DNA of 64,000 nt from Marinobacterium sedimentorum (GTDB taxonomy: Bacteria; Pseudomonadota; Gammaproteobacteria; Pseudomonadales; Balneatricaceae): NCBI RefSeq assembly GCF_024267675.1, contig NZ_JALDYX010000001.1, forward strand, positions 62,001 to 126,000. Reading direction: 5' to 3'. The notes beneath the pieces are model-generated. The model was given only the letters and a program-made list of their open reading frames with translations. It did no database searches and was not told the DNA's origin. This document shows, in pieces, positions 42,555 through 52,626 of the stretch. The number at the start of each line of letters is the position of its first letter. Within the stretch, counting starts at the first letter, position 1. A program made the translations under genes and the position numbers.

Positions 42555-44291
42555 TTAGCTGATCGCTTCGAGGTGATCCACCATCAGCTGCAGATTGCGC
42601 TGACCGCGAAATTCATTCACGTCCAGCCGATACACCACCCGCACCCGCTGCACCGAAGTGTCCGGCCAGAGCGCGGTATCAATATTAAACCAGATGGCAT
42701 CAATCGCCAGGCCTGTGGCCGGCTCCATCAGCACCAGCTTGAGATGCCGCTGCCCGACAATGCGCTGCTGCAGCAGACCGAATTCGCCATCGAACAGCGG
42801 CTCCGGAAACAGCTGCCCCCAGGGCCCAGCCTCTCGCAGCACTTCAGCCAGCTCGATGTTCAGATCGGCGGCACTCAGCGCACCGTCCGTCAGCAGGCGT
42901 CGCGTGAGGGCGCCAGCGTCGAGTTGCAACCGCACCTGCTCATCAAAGGCTGCACTGAAATCGGCAAAGCGTGCCGCATCCAGCGTCATTCCCGCCGCCA
43001 TCGCATGACCGCCAAACTTGTGCAGCATGCCGGGGTAACGCGCGGCGATGGCATCGAGTCCGTCGCGGATATGGAAGCCGCTGATCGAGCGGGCCGACCC
43101 CTTGATCTCGCCGTTATCACCGGGCGCAAAGGCGATCACCGGACGATGCACCCGCTCCTTGATGCGCGAAGCCAGAATGCCGATAACGCCCTGATGCCAG
43201 CTTTCATCGTACAGGCAGAGCCCCATGGGCAGCTCGGTTTCATCCAGTTCCAGCCGCGTCAGCGATTGCAGCGCCTGCTGCTGCATTTCCTGCTCGATGC
43301 CGCGACGCTCCTGATTCAGCTCATCAAGGGTGCGGGCAAGCTCCAGTGCACGATCAGGATCATCGGTCAGCAGACATTCAATGCCGATAGACATGTCTTC
43401 AAGCCGGCCGGCGGCATTGAGGCGCGGCGCCAGGGCAAAGCCAAGATCACTCGCCACCAGGCGTGACTGATTGCGGCCCGACACCTCAATCAGTGCTTGC
43501 AGCCCTGGGCGTGCCTTGCCGGCACGGATTCGCTGCAGCCCCTGATGCACCAGCACCCGGTTGTTGTGCTCCAGCGCCACCACATCAGCCACAGTCCCCA
43601 GCGCGACCAGGTCCAGCAGGCTGGCGAGATTCGGCGCCGGCAGGTTACGCTGTTCAAACCAGCCGCTGGCCGCCAGCGCCCGGCGCAGCGCGATCATGAC
43701 GTAAAAAATCACCCCGACACCACAGGTCGACTTGGCGATAAAGCCACAACCGGGCTGGTTGGGGTTGACGATGGCGCAGGCCGCTGGCAGTTCGCTACCG
43801 GCCAGATGGTGATCGGTGACTACCACATCCATGCCACAGGCGTTGGCACGGGCCACCCCCTCAATGCTGGATATGCCATTGTCGACCGTCACCAGCAGAT
43901 GCGGGTTCTGCTGACGAGCCACCTCAACAATTTCAGGACTCAGGCCATAGCCGTATTCAAACCGGTTAGGCACCAGGTAATCCACCTGGGCTGCGCCCAT
44001 CATGCGCAGCGCCAGCACCGCCACCGAGGTACTGGTCGCACCGTCGCAGTCAAAGTCACCGACAATCAGTATGCTCTCGCCGGCGCTAATCGCCCTTAGC
44101 AGCCGGGCCACCGCCGCATCCAGCCCCTGCAGGCCGGAATCCGGCAGCAATTCTGCCAGCGAGCGCCCCAGAAGACTCAGTGACTGCACGCCGCGGGCGG
44201 CATAAACACGCGCCAGTACGGGATGGGTTTCGCTGAAAACCGGCAGACTGCTGTCCGGCGCAGGACGCCGCTCAATCTGTATATCCGTCAT
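42555..44291 (-). CDS. recJ: Single-stranded-DNA-specific exonuclease RecJ
   Basis: 578 residues, DHH phosphoesterase: VGDFDCDGATST, VTDHHLAG and the DHHA1 motif FGGHAMAAGM are present, with an OB-fold C-terminus. 5'-3' exonuclease in recombination and mismatch repair. Four nt after the DUF218 gene, so coupled. Confidence 0.96.
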   Translation of the reverse strand: MTDIQIERRPAPDSSLPVFSETHPVLARVYAARGVQSLSLLGRSLAELLPDSGLQGLDAAVARLLRAISAGESILIVGDFDCDGATSTSVAVLALRMMGAAQVDYLVPNRFEYGYGLSPEIVEVARQQNPHLLVTVDNGISSIEGVARANACGMDVVVTDHHLAGSELPAACAIVNPNQPGCGFIAKSTCGVGVIFYVMIALRRALAASGWFEQRNLPAPNLASLLDLVALGTVADVVALEHNNRVLVHQGLQRIRAGKARPGLQALIEVSGRNQSRLVASDLGFALAPRLNAAGRLEDMSIGIECLLTDDPDRALELARTLDELNQERRGIEQEMQQQALQSLTRLELDETELPMGLCLYDESWHQGVIGILASRIKERVHRPVIAFAPGDNGEIKGSARSISGFHIRDGLDAIAARYPGMLHKFGGHAMAAGMTLDAARFADFSAAFDEQVRLQLDAGALTRRLLTDGALSAADLNIELAEVLREAGPWGQLFPEPLFDGEFGLLQQRIVGQRHLKLVLMEPATGLAIDAIWFNIDTALWPDTSVQRVRVVYRLDVNEFRGQRNLQLMVDHLEAIS

Positions 44292-44295
44292 GGCA

Positions 44296-45093
44296 TCAAG
44301 CCTCAGGTGCCGGGAAAAACGCAGTGGTTCGCCCTGTAAGATAATAAATCAGCAGACCGGTCCATTCCCTTACGCCGACCACCAGATCACGCAGATTGAG
44401 GGCGAACTGCACACGCACCAGATCACCGCTACTGATGTAGTCCACCGGGTAAGGCACAAGCTGCCAGCCCAGCTGACGATAGATCCCCATGGAGCGCGGC
44501 ATATGGAAGGCAGAGGTGACCAGCAGCCACGGCTGCTCCGGTACGCCGCCCAGCAGACGGGTACTTAAAAGGGCATTCTCCCAGGTATTGCGCGAATCAC
44601 GCTCGAACAGTATCGGCCGCTCGGCCAGAGAAGCCGGCAGTGTGGCCAGCCAGTCCTGGGCGACATCCGCGCCACGGTACTGCGCATCCAGCACCGCCGC
44701 AGAGCCACCGCTGAACAGGACCTGGGCATCGGGGTAACGCTGCATCAGCTCCGGCAGCACCATCAGACGCTCGGCCGCACTGTTGAACTGGCTTTGCCCC
44801 CAGCGCGCACTCAGATCAGCATCCTCGCCGCCGCCCAGCACCAAGATGCCCGCCACCGACTCGGGCATTGTCGCAGGCCGGAAACGCGATTCCAGCGGTT
44901 CCAGCAGCAAATTGCCCAGGGGCATCAGCATAAGGCCCAGCATGGCCAGGGCGAGAAACCCCAGCAGCGCCCGGGCCCAGCGGCGGCGCAGCCAGATACC
45001 GCAGGCAGCCAGCAACAGCAGCAGAACCAGCAGGTTATCCGGCTGTAGCGCCAGCCACAGGGTCTTGGAAATGAGGAAAAACAGGTTATCCAT
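44296..45093 (-). CDS. DUF218 (YdcF/ElyC-like) membrane protein
   Basis: 265 residues from the ATG at 45093. Two or three N-terminal membrane helices, then the DUF218 domain (GILVLGGGEDADLSARWGQ; VLFSGGSA; RDTWENA-like RNTWENA; LLVTSAFHMPRS). ElyC in E. coli affects wall-lipid carrier metabolism; that link is only by family. Between thrC and recJ. Confidence 0.85.
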   Translation of the reverse strand: MDNLFFLISKTLWLALQPDNLLVLLLLLAACGIWLRRRWARALLGFLALAMLGLMLMPLGNLLLEPLESRFRPATMPESVAGILVLGGGEDADLSARWGQSQFNSAAERLMVLPELMQRYPDAQVLFSGGSAAVLDAQYRGADVAQDWLATLPASLAERPILFERDSRNTWENALLSTRLLGGVPEQPWLLVTSAFHMPRSMGIYRQLGWQLVPYPVDYISSGDLVRVQFALNLRDLVVGVREWTGLLIYYLTGRTTAFFPAPEA

Positions 45094-45162
45094 GCACGCA
45101 CAATCGATACACAACGCCACAGGCGCTGCGTATCGGACTCAGCATATCAGGCCCAGGGACCT

Positions 45163-46557
45163 TCACGCCTTGTGAACATGGGAGGCCAGGAATGCCTGCA
45201 CCACAGACAGGTCATTGGCCAGCACTTCATAGTGCTCGGGGCGTTCAAACAGATCCGCCATGCCTTCTGGCAGCTGCGGCGATTCGAGACCCGCCTTGAC
45301 CACAGGCTCCGGGAACTTGACCGGATGGGCCGTAGCCAGGGTGATCATCGGAATGCTGCGATCACGGTTGCAGTCGCGCCCGGCCTGCAGGCCAATCGCG
45401 GTGTGCGGATCCAGCAGATAGCCGGTTTGCGCATGCACCTGACGAATCAGCTTGCAGGTGGTTTCGTCGTCGACCGCCTGGCTGTCGAACAACTCCCGGA
45501 CCTTGTCCCAGCGCGGCGCATCGAGTTGTACGGCCTCGGTGCGAAAACGCGCCATCAGGTCGGAGATGGCCGCACCATCACGGTCGTACACATCGAACAG
45601 CAAACGCTCGAAGTTGGACGACACCATGATATCCATGGACGGCGACAGCGTATGCACCAGCTCGCCGCGGCTCATGTCGTTACCGGAAATGACCCGGTGC
45701 AGAATGTCGTTGCGATTGGTGGCGACCACCAGCTGGGCGATGGGCAGGCCCATCTGCTTGGCCAGATAGCCTGCGAATATATCGCCGAAGTTGCCGGTCG
45801 GCACCGAAAAGGCCACCGGACGCTGCGGGCCACCCACGGCCAGCGAGGCCGCAAAGTAGTACACGATCTGGGCCATGATGCGGGCCCAGTTGATCGAGTT
45901 GACGGCACCGAGCTTCAGCCCCTTGAGGAAGGCCTGATCGGCAAAGCTGTCCTTTACCATCTGCTGGCAGTCATCAAAGTTGCCTTCCAGCGCTATATTG
46001 AAGACGTTGTCGGCCTTCACAGTGGTCATCTGGCGCCGCTGCACCTCGGACACCCGCTTGTTGGGGTGCAGGATGAAGATATCCAGGTGGTCGCTGTGAC
46101 GGCAGCCTTCGATGGCCGCAGATCCGGTATCACCGGAGGTGGCACCCATGATGACCAGGCGCTCGCCGCGCTTGGCCAGCACATGATCCATCAGGCGCCC
46201 GAGCAGTTGCAGCGCGAAATCCTTGAATGCCAGCGTCGGGCCGTGGAACAGCTCCAGCACCCATTCGTTGCAGCCCAGCTGAACCAGCGGCGCCACGGCA
46301 CTGTGACTAAAACCGGCGTAGGTTTCATCCACCATGGTTTTCAGATCAGCATCATCGATGCAGTCGCTGACGAAGGGCTGAATCACCTTGAAAGCCAGCT
46401 CGTGGTACGGCAATGCCGCCCAGGATGCGATCTCTTCGGTGCTGAAGGTCGGCAGCGTTTCGGGGACATAAAGTCCACCATCACTGGCCAGACCTGCCAA
46501 CAGCACTTCTTCGAAATTGAGTGCGGGGGCCTGACCCCGGGTCGAAATATATTTCAT
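45163..46557 (-). CDS. threonine synthase thrC: Threonine synthase
   Basis: 464 residues of the long gammaproteobacterial type. N-terminus MKYISTRGQAPALNFEEVLLAGLASDGGLY is diagnostic; PLP Lys in LAFKDFALQL; phosphate loop GATSGDTGSAA. Converts O-phosphohomoserine to threonine. Ten nt after hom. Confidence 0.97.
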   Translation of the reverse strand: MKYISTRGQAPALNFEEVLLAGLASDGGLYVPETLPTFSTEEIASWAALPYHELAFKVIQPFVSDCIDDADLKTMVDETYAGFSHSAVAPLVQLGCNEWVLELFHGPTLAFKDFALQLLGRLMDHVLAKRGERLVIMGATSGDTGSAAIEGCRHSDHLDIFILHPNKRVSEVQRRQMTTVKADNVFNIALEGNFDDCQQMVKDSFADQAFLKGLKLGAVNSINWARIMAQIVYYFAASLAVGGPQRPVAFSVPTGNFGDIFAGYLAKQMGLPIAQLVVATNRNDILHRVISGNDMSRGELVHTLSPSMDIMVSSNFERLLFDVYDRDGAAISDLMARFRTEAVQLDAPRWDKVRELFDSQAVDDETTCKLIRQVHAQTGYLLDPHTAIGLQAGRDCNRDRSIPMITLATAHPVKFPEPVVKAGLESPQLPEGMADLFERPEHYEVLANDLSVVQAFLASHVHKA

Positions 46558-46567
46558 GCTCGTTTCC

Positions 46568-47869
46568 TCAATCCTTCAGCAACTCGACACGGATGCGGGT
46601 TACCTTGCCAAGGATATCGTCCAGCGCCTCAACCTGGGCCAGGGCATCGTTCATCACCCGCTCTTTTACCCGCTGGGTGAGGATAATCACCGGCACCTGC
46701 TCGGCGGTGGTTTCCTTCTGGATAATGGCTTCGATATTGATACCGCTGTCACCAAAGATCTTGGTGATATGCGCCAGGACACCGGGACGTTCGATGGCGT
46801 GAATGCGCAGGTAGTAGGCTGTATGGATTTCCTCCACCGGCAACACCGGCAGGTCCAACAGCCGGCTTGGCTGGAAGGCCAGATGCGGCACACGGTGGCC
46901 CTGTTCGGAAACCAGCATGCGTACCACGTCTATTACATCGGCCACCACGGCGGACGCCGTAGGCTCCGCACCTGCACCGGCACCGTAATAGAGCGTCTGA
47001 CCCACGGCATCGCCATCGACCATGACCGCATTCATCACGCCTTCAACATTGGCCAGCAGCAGCTGCTTGGGAATCAGCGTCGGATGTACACGCAGCTCGA
47101 TACCCTCGTCCGTACGACGACTGATACCCAGGTGCTTGATGCGATACCCCAGCTCGTCGGCGTAGGTCACGTCATCCTGAGTGATGGCACTGATGCCTTC
47201 GGTGTAAGCCTTGTCAAACTGCAGCGGAATACCGAATGCGATGGAGGCCAGGATGGTCAGCTTGTGGGCTGCATCGATACCTTCGACATCGAAGGTCGGA
47301 TCGGCTTCGGCGTAACCCAGAGCCTGGGCTTCGGCCAGTACATCGGCGAAGTCACGGCCCTTCTCACGCATTTCGCTCATGATGAAGTTGCCGGTGCCAT
47401 TGATGATGCCCGCCAGCCAGTTGATCTGATTGCCGGCCAGGCCCTCACGGATCGCCTTGATGATGGGGATGCCGCCGGCAACCGCCGCCTCAAAAGCCAC
47501 GATCACGTTATTCTTCTGCGCTGCTTCAAAAATCTCGTTGCCGTGCACGGCGATCAGCGCCTTGTTGGCGGTAACGACATGCTTGCCATTTTCGATCGCC
47601 GTCAGCACCAGCTTGCGGGCGACGTCATAGCCGCCAATCAGCTCAACCACGATATCGATTTCCGGATTGGTCGCAACCGCGAAAATGTCGGCGGTAATGT
47701 CAATGCCGCGGGTATCAGCGTTCGGGTTTTCACGCCGCGCTCCCACCTGGGCTACGACAATATCGCGGCCTGCACGACGGCTGATTTCGTCTCCATTGCG
47801 CTGAAGCACGTTGAAGGTGCCGCAGCCTACGGTGCCAAGACCGCAGATACCAACTTTAACCGGTTTCAA
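46568..47869 (-). CDS. hom: Homoserine dehydrogenase
   Basis: 433 residues, TTG start (TTGAAACCG) with GAGGT upstream, matching the Pseudomonas-type N-terminus MKPVKVGICGLGTVG. NAD(P) fold, catalytic domain (AGIINGTGNFIMSEM, PTFDVEGIDAAHK) and C-terminal ACT domain (IERPGVLAHITKIFGD) for threonine feedback. Monofunctional, not fused to aspartokinase. Operon with thrC. Confidence 0.97.
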   Translation of the reverse strand: MKPVKVGICGLGTVGCGTFNVLQRNGDEISRRAGRDIVVAQVGARRENPNADTRGIDITADIFAVATNPEIDIVVELIGGYDVARKLVLTAIENGKHVVTANKALIAVHGNEIFEAAQKNNVIVAFEAAVAGGIPIIKAIREGLAGNQINWLAGIINGTGNFIMSEMREKGRDFADVLAEAQALGYAEADPTFDVEGIDAAHKLTILASIAFGIPLQFDKAYTEGISAITQDDVTYADELGYRIKHLGISRRTDEGIELRVHPTLIPKQLLLANVEGVMNAVMVDGDAVGQTLYYGAGAGAEPTASAVVADVIDVVRMLVSEQGHRVPHLAFQPSRLLDLPVLPVEEIHTAYYLRIHAIERPGVLAHITKIFGDSGINIEAIIQKETTAEQVPVIILTQRVKERVMNDALAQVEALDDILGKVTRIRVELLKD

Positions 47870-47938
47870 ATCAATACCTCACTCGCTGTTGAGTCGATCC
47901 GGATGACCTTTCATCATCCGCGGTAAAAATGGGTGGGT

Positions 47939-47944
47939 ATTATA
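47939..47944 (-). promoter_or_regulatory. -10 element upstream of hom
   Basis: Perfect TATAAT on the minus strand, 70 nt before the TTG start; -35 poor (TCCAAG at 17 bp). A CGGATGA/TCATCCG hairpin lies in the leader but has no T tract, and I find no Thr-rich leader peptide, so attenuation is not supported. Confidence 0.4.
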
Positions 47945-48073
47945 ACGGGTGTTGGACCTGACTTGGATAGGGATAGACAGAAGATGCAGGATGAATTTGC
48001 CGAACGGCAGACCAGGGAAGGACAGACAGACAACCAGTGACACGGTAAAACCGTGCCACCTTCAGAAGCAATT

Positions 48074-48820
48074 TTACTGCGCCAGACCGAGCATCTGAGC
48101 CAGGCGCGCCGCCGGCATGTAGCCCGGCACCAGACTGCCGTCTTCGAATACCAGCGCAGGCGTACCGGTTACCCCCACTTTCTGCCCCAGCGTAAACTGA
48201 TCCATCACCGGCGAATCACAGACCTGAGCCTCGATGGCTCCACCATTTTTAACCTTGGAGAGATTCGCGGCACGCTGATCCGGCGCCGAACACCAGACCG
48301 ACTGCATCTTGGCAAAGGCTGCGGAACGCTCGCCACCGCGCGGGAAGGCCAGGTAATCCACCTGAATACCCATGGCGTTCAGCTTGGGAACCTCGGCGTG
48401 CAGCTTGCGGCAGTAGGGGCAATCGACATCGGTAAACACTGCTATCGTCGCCTTGACCTCACCCTCGGGCTTGAACGAGATGCGATCCTTTGCATCCACA
48501 CCCCCGATCAGCGCGACCCGCTGGGCATTCAGACGTTCTTCCGTCAGGTTTACAAAGCCCTTGTCATCACTCAGCTTGTAAAGCTGCCCCAGCATGAAGT
48601 ACTCGCCCTTCTGGTCGGCATAAAGCACTTCGCCGGTACCCAGAACCACTTCATAGATCCCCGGAATCTGCGCTGCGGTGACGGATTCAACCGGAAGACG
48701 TGCATCAACTTTCATCAACTGCTGAGCAATGACCTCGGCGACCCCGGCATCAGCCTCGGCTGCCTGGAGCGTGCCACTGAAGCCCAGCACCAGAAGGGCA
48801 CCCAGGATAGATTTATGCAT
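48074..48820 (-). CDS. dsbC: Thiol:disulfide interchange protein DsbC
   Basis: 248 residues, signal peptide to about 20 (TLQAAEA), N-terminal dimerisation domain and a thioredoxin fold with CPYC (134-137). Periplasmic disulfide isomerase. 73 nt after xerD, the usual xerD-dsbC order, with recJ slightly displaced by hom-thrC. Confidence 0.95.
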   Translation of the reverse strand: MHKSILGALLVLGFSGTLQAAEADAGVAEVIAQQLMKVDARLPVESVTAAQIPGIYEVVLGTGEVLYADQKGEYFMLGQLYKLSDDKGFVNLTEERLNAQRVALIGGVDAKDRISFKPEGEVKATIAVFTDVDCPYCRKLHAEVPKLNAMGIQVDYLAFPRGGERSAAFAKMQSVWCSAPDQRAANLSKVKNGGAIEAQVCDSPVMDQFTLGQKVGVTGTPALVFEDGSLVPGYMPAARLAQMLGLAQ

Positions 48821-48893
48821 AAAACCCTCAATATCAGTCGATGTTCATAGACCTTCTCAGACGAGACAGGCACTAATAAGTTCCTTGAAAACC

Positions 48894-49781
48894 CTAGCCC
48901 CGCGGATGGTGCTGACGGTGCACGGACTGCAACCGATGCTGCGCAACCTGAGTATAAATCTGCGTGGTCGAAAGATCGCTATGCCCCAGCAGCATCTGCA
49001 CCACTCGCAGATCAGCGCCATGGTTCACCAGATGGGTGGCGAAGGCATGACGCAACACATGGGGAGACAGTGGCTTGTCGATACCCCCTGCCACGGCGTG
49101 CAGCTTGATACGATGCCAGAATGTCTGGCGCGTCATCTGCTGCCCGCGCCGACTGGGAAACAGGACCTCTGAACCCGCTTCAATCAGCTCCCGCCGACCC
49201 TGCGCCAGATAACGCTGCAGCCAGTGCACCGCCTCATCACCCAGTGGCACCAGCCGTTCCTTATCACCCTTGCCGATCACCCGCACCAACCCCTGACGCA
49301 GGTTCACCTGACCACAGGACAGACCGACCAGCTCCGACACCCGCAAGCCGGTTGCGTAGAGCACTTCCAGCATGGCGCGATCCCGCAGGCCCAGGGCGTC
49401 ATCCAGCGGCGGCGCCGCCAGCAACTGCTCAACATCGTCCTCGGTCAGTGTTTTGGGCAATGGGCGGACACGCCGCGGACTGTCGATCTGCAGCGTCGGA
49501 TCATCAGCCAGGCGCTCCTCGCGAATCCAGTAGCGATAAAAGCCGCGCAGGCAGGACAGCAAGCGCGCCGTAGAGCTGGCCTTGAGCCGAGCTTCGAGCC
49601 GCCAGTCGAGATGATGACGCAGTAGCGCACGGTCCGCTTCCAGCAAGACCGCGCCCTGATCATTGAGCCAGCAGGCAAAAAGACTGAGATCACGCCGGTA
49701 GGACGCCAGCGTATTGGCACTGAGGCCCTTTTCCAGCCAGAGGGCGTCGATATAGCGCTCTATGTCGCGCTGATCAGCCAC
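48894..49781 (-). CDS. xerD: Tyrosine recombinase XerD
   Basis: 295 residues if the GTG at 49781 is used, which aligns the N-terminus with XerD (RDIERYIDALWLEKGLS). The frame is open further up to a TTG, but those residues are Arg/Ser-rich and not family-like; a GTG at 49829 is a second option. Catalytic R (ATGLRVSEL), K (GKGDKERLVP), HxxR (HVLRHAF), H (LLGHSDLS) and Tyr (TQIYTQV) are present. Resolves chromosome dimers at dif with XerC. Confidence 0.95.
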   Translation of the reverse strand: MADQRDIERYIDALWLEKGLSANTLASYRRDLSLFACWLNDQGAVLLEADRALLRHHLDWRLEARLKASSTARLLSCLRGFYRYWIREERLADDPTLQIDSPRRVRPLPKTLTEDDVEQLLAAPPLDDALGLRDRAMLEVLYATGLRVSELVGLSCGQVNLRQGLVRVIGKGDKERLVPLGDEAVHWLQRYLAQGRRELIEAGSEVLFPSRRGQQMTRQTFWHRIKLHAVAGGIDKPLSPHVLRHAFATHLVNHGADLRVVQMLLGHSDLSTTQIYTQVAQHRLQSVHRQHHPRG

Positions 49782-49836
49782 ATCCGGCGAGCGCCGGCGC
49801 AAGCGGCCGTCGCCTTCTACATCCTGCACTGTGCGG

Positions 49837-51330
49837 TTAACGCCAGACGAGCAGCTCTGCCACCTTGTCAGCGGCAATCGGGAAAACTGCCACTCCGCGG
49901 CTCAGACGCTGCTCTACTTCAAGGTTACCCTCAGCCACCCGCACCAGAGTGCCCTCGATACGGCGCCCGAAATAGGTACGCAGCTTGACCTTCTGCCCGG
50001 CATAGCCGTTCACCTGTTGCACCGAGGTCGGCTTGAAGGTTTTTTCCGCGGCCCTGGCCTTGACCACGATCCCAGGCATAACCTGAACCACGTCGGGGTC
50101 AATAATGACAGCCACTTGCTCCGGTTCCGGCCTGGACTGCTCAAGTTCCACCACCAGATCTTCCTGTGGCGCACGTTTTTCAACCACGCCGGCGGCCTGG
50201 GTCTGCGGCGCCAGCAGCTCGACGGGCAGCTCTTCAGTGCTCAGTACTTCAGCCTGCACAGCCTCACCCGGCAGAGCCTCAGCCCCAGTGCCATTTGCGG
50301 CGACGGTTTCAGCCTGATCCAGCGACCAGTCGATACCACTCAGATCCTGGTTCACGCCATTAACAGACACCCGGATATTAAGCAGATCAAGCAGCTCCTC
50401 CGGCGAGGAAATCGTCGCCACTGATTGAGCACCAAAGCCCGGCGGCGGCTCAACCGCCAGCTGCAATATGGCCCGCGGCTGCTGCAGATCCGCGTAGGCT
50501 TTCACCAGCAGATCAGGCACCGACCAGCCAAGCTGCTTGAGCTCGGACTGCACCAGGTCGCTGTGACGCTGCGCATACTCGTTCGGCGCGTAGCCACCAC
50601 GCTGAGCACAGAAACGGTTGCGCCTGGCGTTGTAGCCCAGGTCGCTGTAATCCAGCGAGACGCGTTCAAGGGACGGCTGCGCCTGCACCAGCGAGCCGAT
50701 AGAAAGCACCTGACTGGCCAGGGATAGATCGACATAAAAACTGCTTTGCGCCATGTCGGCGACGCTGACATCGGAGCGCAGACGCAGCGACTGGGTACGG
50801 GGCATAAAGTCCATCGCCACCAGCATATCCATGCTCAGGCGCTGGTACTTCATTGCCCGAGTGGTGGCCAGATCAAAGCGCTGCACATCGCCGCAGGCGA
50901 GAGCTTCAAAGCCGGTACCTTGCTGCGGTACGGCAAAGGATTGCCCCATGGCCTCCCACTGCGCCAGGTAATCGGCATCTAGATTCATCTCCAGACCACT
51001 GATCGACAGCCCCATGTGCTCGGGCCAGTTGCCTTCGCGCAGGGTCTTCTCAGCATCGAGGTAAAACAGCGGATCTGGCGCCTGGAACAGAACAGACCCA
51101 ACTTCTACGGCATCCTTGCTACCCACCGGCGTTACCTGCACGCCAGCAATGCCGGCACTGCCATCGAGCCCGGCAACAACGCGCGCATAGGTGATCTTTG
51201 CGTAGGGTGCCGCGGCCTCAACCATGCGATCAGCGGAGCTTTTTACCTGGTACCAGTAATACCCGTAGGCACCACCGACAATCAGTGCCGGCACCAGTAA
51301 AAATCCCAGTAACCTAAACAACTTCCGCAT
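49837..51330 (-). CDS. Unknown membrane-anchored periplasmic protein (497 aa)
   Basis: One N-terminal helix (residues 8-28, FLLVPALIVGGAYGYYWY) followed by an all-periplasmic sequence. Early part has a repetitive beta character like YdgA/AsmA-type lipid- or wall-related proteins (SADRMVEAAAPYAKITYARV... AGLDGSAGIAGVQVTP). The middle is an Ala/Glu/Val-rich low-complexity linker (about 340-410). The end is a compact beta domain (VNGYAGQKVKLRTYFGRRIEGTLVRV) resembling an SH3-like fold. AGGAG precedes the ATG, and a good sigma-70 promoter with an embedded palindrome lies upstream. I cannot assign a function; it stands between xerD and rplS. Confidence 0.75.
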   Translation of the reverse strand: MRKLFRLLGFLLVPALIVGGAYGYYWYQVKSSADRMVEAAAPYAKITYARVVAGLDGSAGIAGVQVTPVGSKDAVEVGSVLFQAPDPLFYLDAEKTLREGNWPEHMGLSISGLEMNLDADYLAQWEAMGQSFAVPQQGTGFEALACGDVQRFDLATTRAMKYQRLSMDMLVAMDFMPRTQSLRLRSDVSVADMAQSSFYVDLSLASQVLSIGSLVQAQPSLERVSLDYSDLGYNARRNRFCAQRGGYAPNEYAQRHSDLVQSELKQLGWSVPDLLVKAYADLQQPRAILQLAVEPPPGFGAQSVATISSPEELLDLLNIRVSVNGVNQDLSGIDWSLDQAETVAANGTGAEALPGEAVQAEVLSTEELPVELLAPQTQAAGVVEKRAPQEDLVVELEQSRPEPEQVAVIIDPDVVQVMPGIVVKARAAEKTFKPTSVQQVNGYAGQKVKLRTYFGRRIEGTLVRVAEGNLEVEQRLSRGVAVFPIAADKVAELLVWR

Positions 51331-51387
51331 AACCGCAGCTCCTTTGTAGTCTGTCAGTACCGGCTTACAGAGATTTTAATACTAGGC

Positions 51388-51416
51388 ATCATAGCGACAA
51401 ATCGCTATCAGGCCAA
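51388..51416 (-). promoter_or_regulatory. Sigma-70 promoter with inverted repeat in its spacer (497-aa gene)
   Basis: Minus strand: TTGGCC (51416-51411), 17-bp spacer, TATGAT (51393-51388). ATAGCGA, CAAA, TCGCTAT (51391-51408) is a perfect 7-bp inverted repeat overlapping spacer and -10, a place where a repressor would block polymerase. Transcript starts about 50 nt before the gene. Confidence 0.6.
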
Positions 51417-51443
51417 CGACAGACCCACTAAAGCCCCAAACAC

Positions 51444-51468
51444 AAAAAGGGCGACCCGAGGGCCGCCC
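51444..51468 (-). terminator. Terminator after rplS
   Basis: Minus strand GGGCGGCC, CTCG, GGTCGCCC (one G-U pair) followed by TTTTT. Ends the rpsP-rimM-trmD-rplS operon 26 nt after the rplS stop. Confidence 0.88.
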
Positions 51469-51494
51469 TTTTAGAAACCGAAGTGAGCCAAGGC

Positions 51495-51851
51495 TCAGCC
51501 CAGTTTTTCCTTGATACGTGCAGATTTGCCGCTACGCTCGCGCAGGTAGTACAGCTTGGCCTGACGCACGTCGCCGCGACGCTTGACACCAATGCTGTCA
51601 ACAGTCGGGCTGAAGGTCTGGAAAGTACGCTCAACGCCCACGCCGTGGGAGATCTTGCGTACGGTGAAGGCAGAGTTCAGGCCGCGGTTACGCTTGCCGA
51701 TCACTACACCTTCAAACGCCTGCAGACGCGTACGGGCGCCTTCAGTTACTTTAACCTGTACGACAACGGTATCACCGGGGCCGAATTCAGGTATCTGCTT
51801 ACCCATCTGCTCAGCTTCGATCTGCTGAATGATAGAGATTTTGCCGCTCAT
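51495..51851 (-). CDS. rplS: 50S ribosomal protein L19
   Basis: 118 residues, typical L19 ([45 protein letters not shown]). Last gene of the rpsP operon, 22 nt after trmD. Confidence 0.98.
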   Translation of the reverse strand: MSGKISIIQQIEAEQMGKQIPEFGPGDTVVVQVKVTEGARTRLQAFEGVVIGKRNRGLNSAFTVRKISHGVGVERTFQTFSPTVDSIGVKRRGDVRQAKLYYLRERSGKSARIKEKLG

Positions 51852-51873
51852 AGCTCGCTCCTAGAGTGAGTAC

Positions 51874-52623
51874 TCAACCGTCGGACCTCTGGGTCTCACG
51901 GATGTATTCGTTTAACAACGTCTGCTGCTCGCGATCCAGCTCGAGGCTTTCCAGCAGGTCCGGGCGCCTTGTCCAGGTTCGGCCCAGTTGCTGTTTCAGG
52001 CGCCAGCGCCTGATTTCCTCGTGATTACCGCCCAGCAGCACCTCGGGTACTTGCATTCCGTCAAACTGTTCCGGTCTTGTGTAGTGTGAGCAGTCCAGCA
52101 ACCCCTCGCTAAAGGAATCTTCGGCAGCGGAGCTCTGATGACCCAGCACACCGGGCACCAGCCTGGATACTGCATCAATCAGCGTCATGCCCGGCAATTC
52201 GCCGCCACTGAGGACAAAGTCTCCCAGCGACCACTCTTCATCGATTTCGGTTTCCAGCAGACGCTCGTCGATACCTTCGTAACGCCCCGCCACCAAAATC
52301 AACTTCTGCCGTGCTGCCAGTTCACGCACACCGGCATGATCCAGCCGACGCCCCTGGGGCGACAGATAAATCACCGTCGCACCTTCGCCAGCAGCACTGC
52401 GCGCAGCCGCTATCGCATCCCGCAAAGGCTGAACTTTCATCAGCATGCCAGGACCGCCACCATAGGGACGGTCATCGACAGTACGGTGCTTGTCCAGAGT
52501 AAAATCCCTGGGATTCCAGCACCGGACATCAATCAGCCCATTGCGCACCGCCCGTCCCGTGACCCCGTAAGCCGTAACAGCTTCAAACATCTCGGGAAAG
52601 AGGGTGACTACACCAAACCACAC
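51874..52623 (-). CDS. trmD: tRNA (guanine-37-N1) methyltransferase
   Basis: 249 residues, GTG start ([13 protein letters not shown]). SPOUT trefoil knot with [19 protein letters not shown] and LSGGELPGM. Methylates G37 of tRNAs reading C-starting Leu, Pro and Arg codons, preventing frameshifts. Between rimM (3 nt) and rplS. Confidence 0.97.
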   Translation of the reverse strand: MWFGVVTLFPEMFEAVTAYGVTGRAVRNGLIDVRCWNPRDFTLDKHRTVDDRPYGGGPGMLMKVQPLRDAIAAARSAAGEGATVIYLSPQGRRLDHAGVRELAARQKLILVAGRYEGIDERLLETEIDEEWSLGDFVLSGGELPGMTLIDAVSRLVPGVLGHQSSAAEDSFSEGLLDCSHYTRPEQFDGMQVPEVLLGGNHEEIRRWRLKQQLGRTWTRRPDLLESLELDREQQTLLNEYIRETQRSDG

Positions 52624-52626
52624 CGC

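Noticed and set aside
45172..47926. Two long plus-strand ORFs opposite thrC and hom
   Set aside because: Shadows of strongly conserved genes on the minus strand; GC-rich third positions in the real frame produce open antisense frames.
47870..48073. Threonine attenuator upstream of hom
   Set aside because: A hairpin exists, but no T tract follows and no Thr/Ile-rich leader ORF is present.
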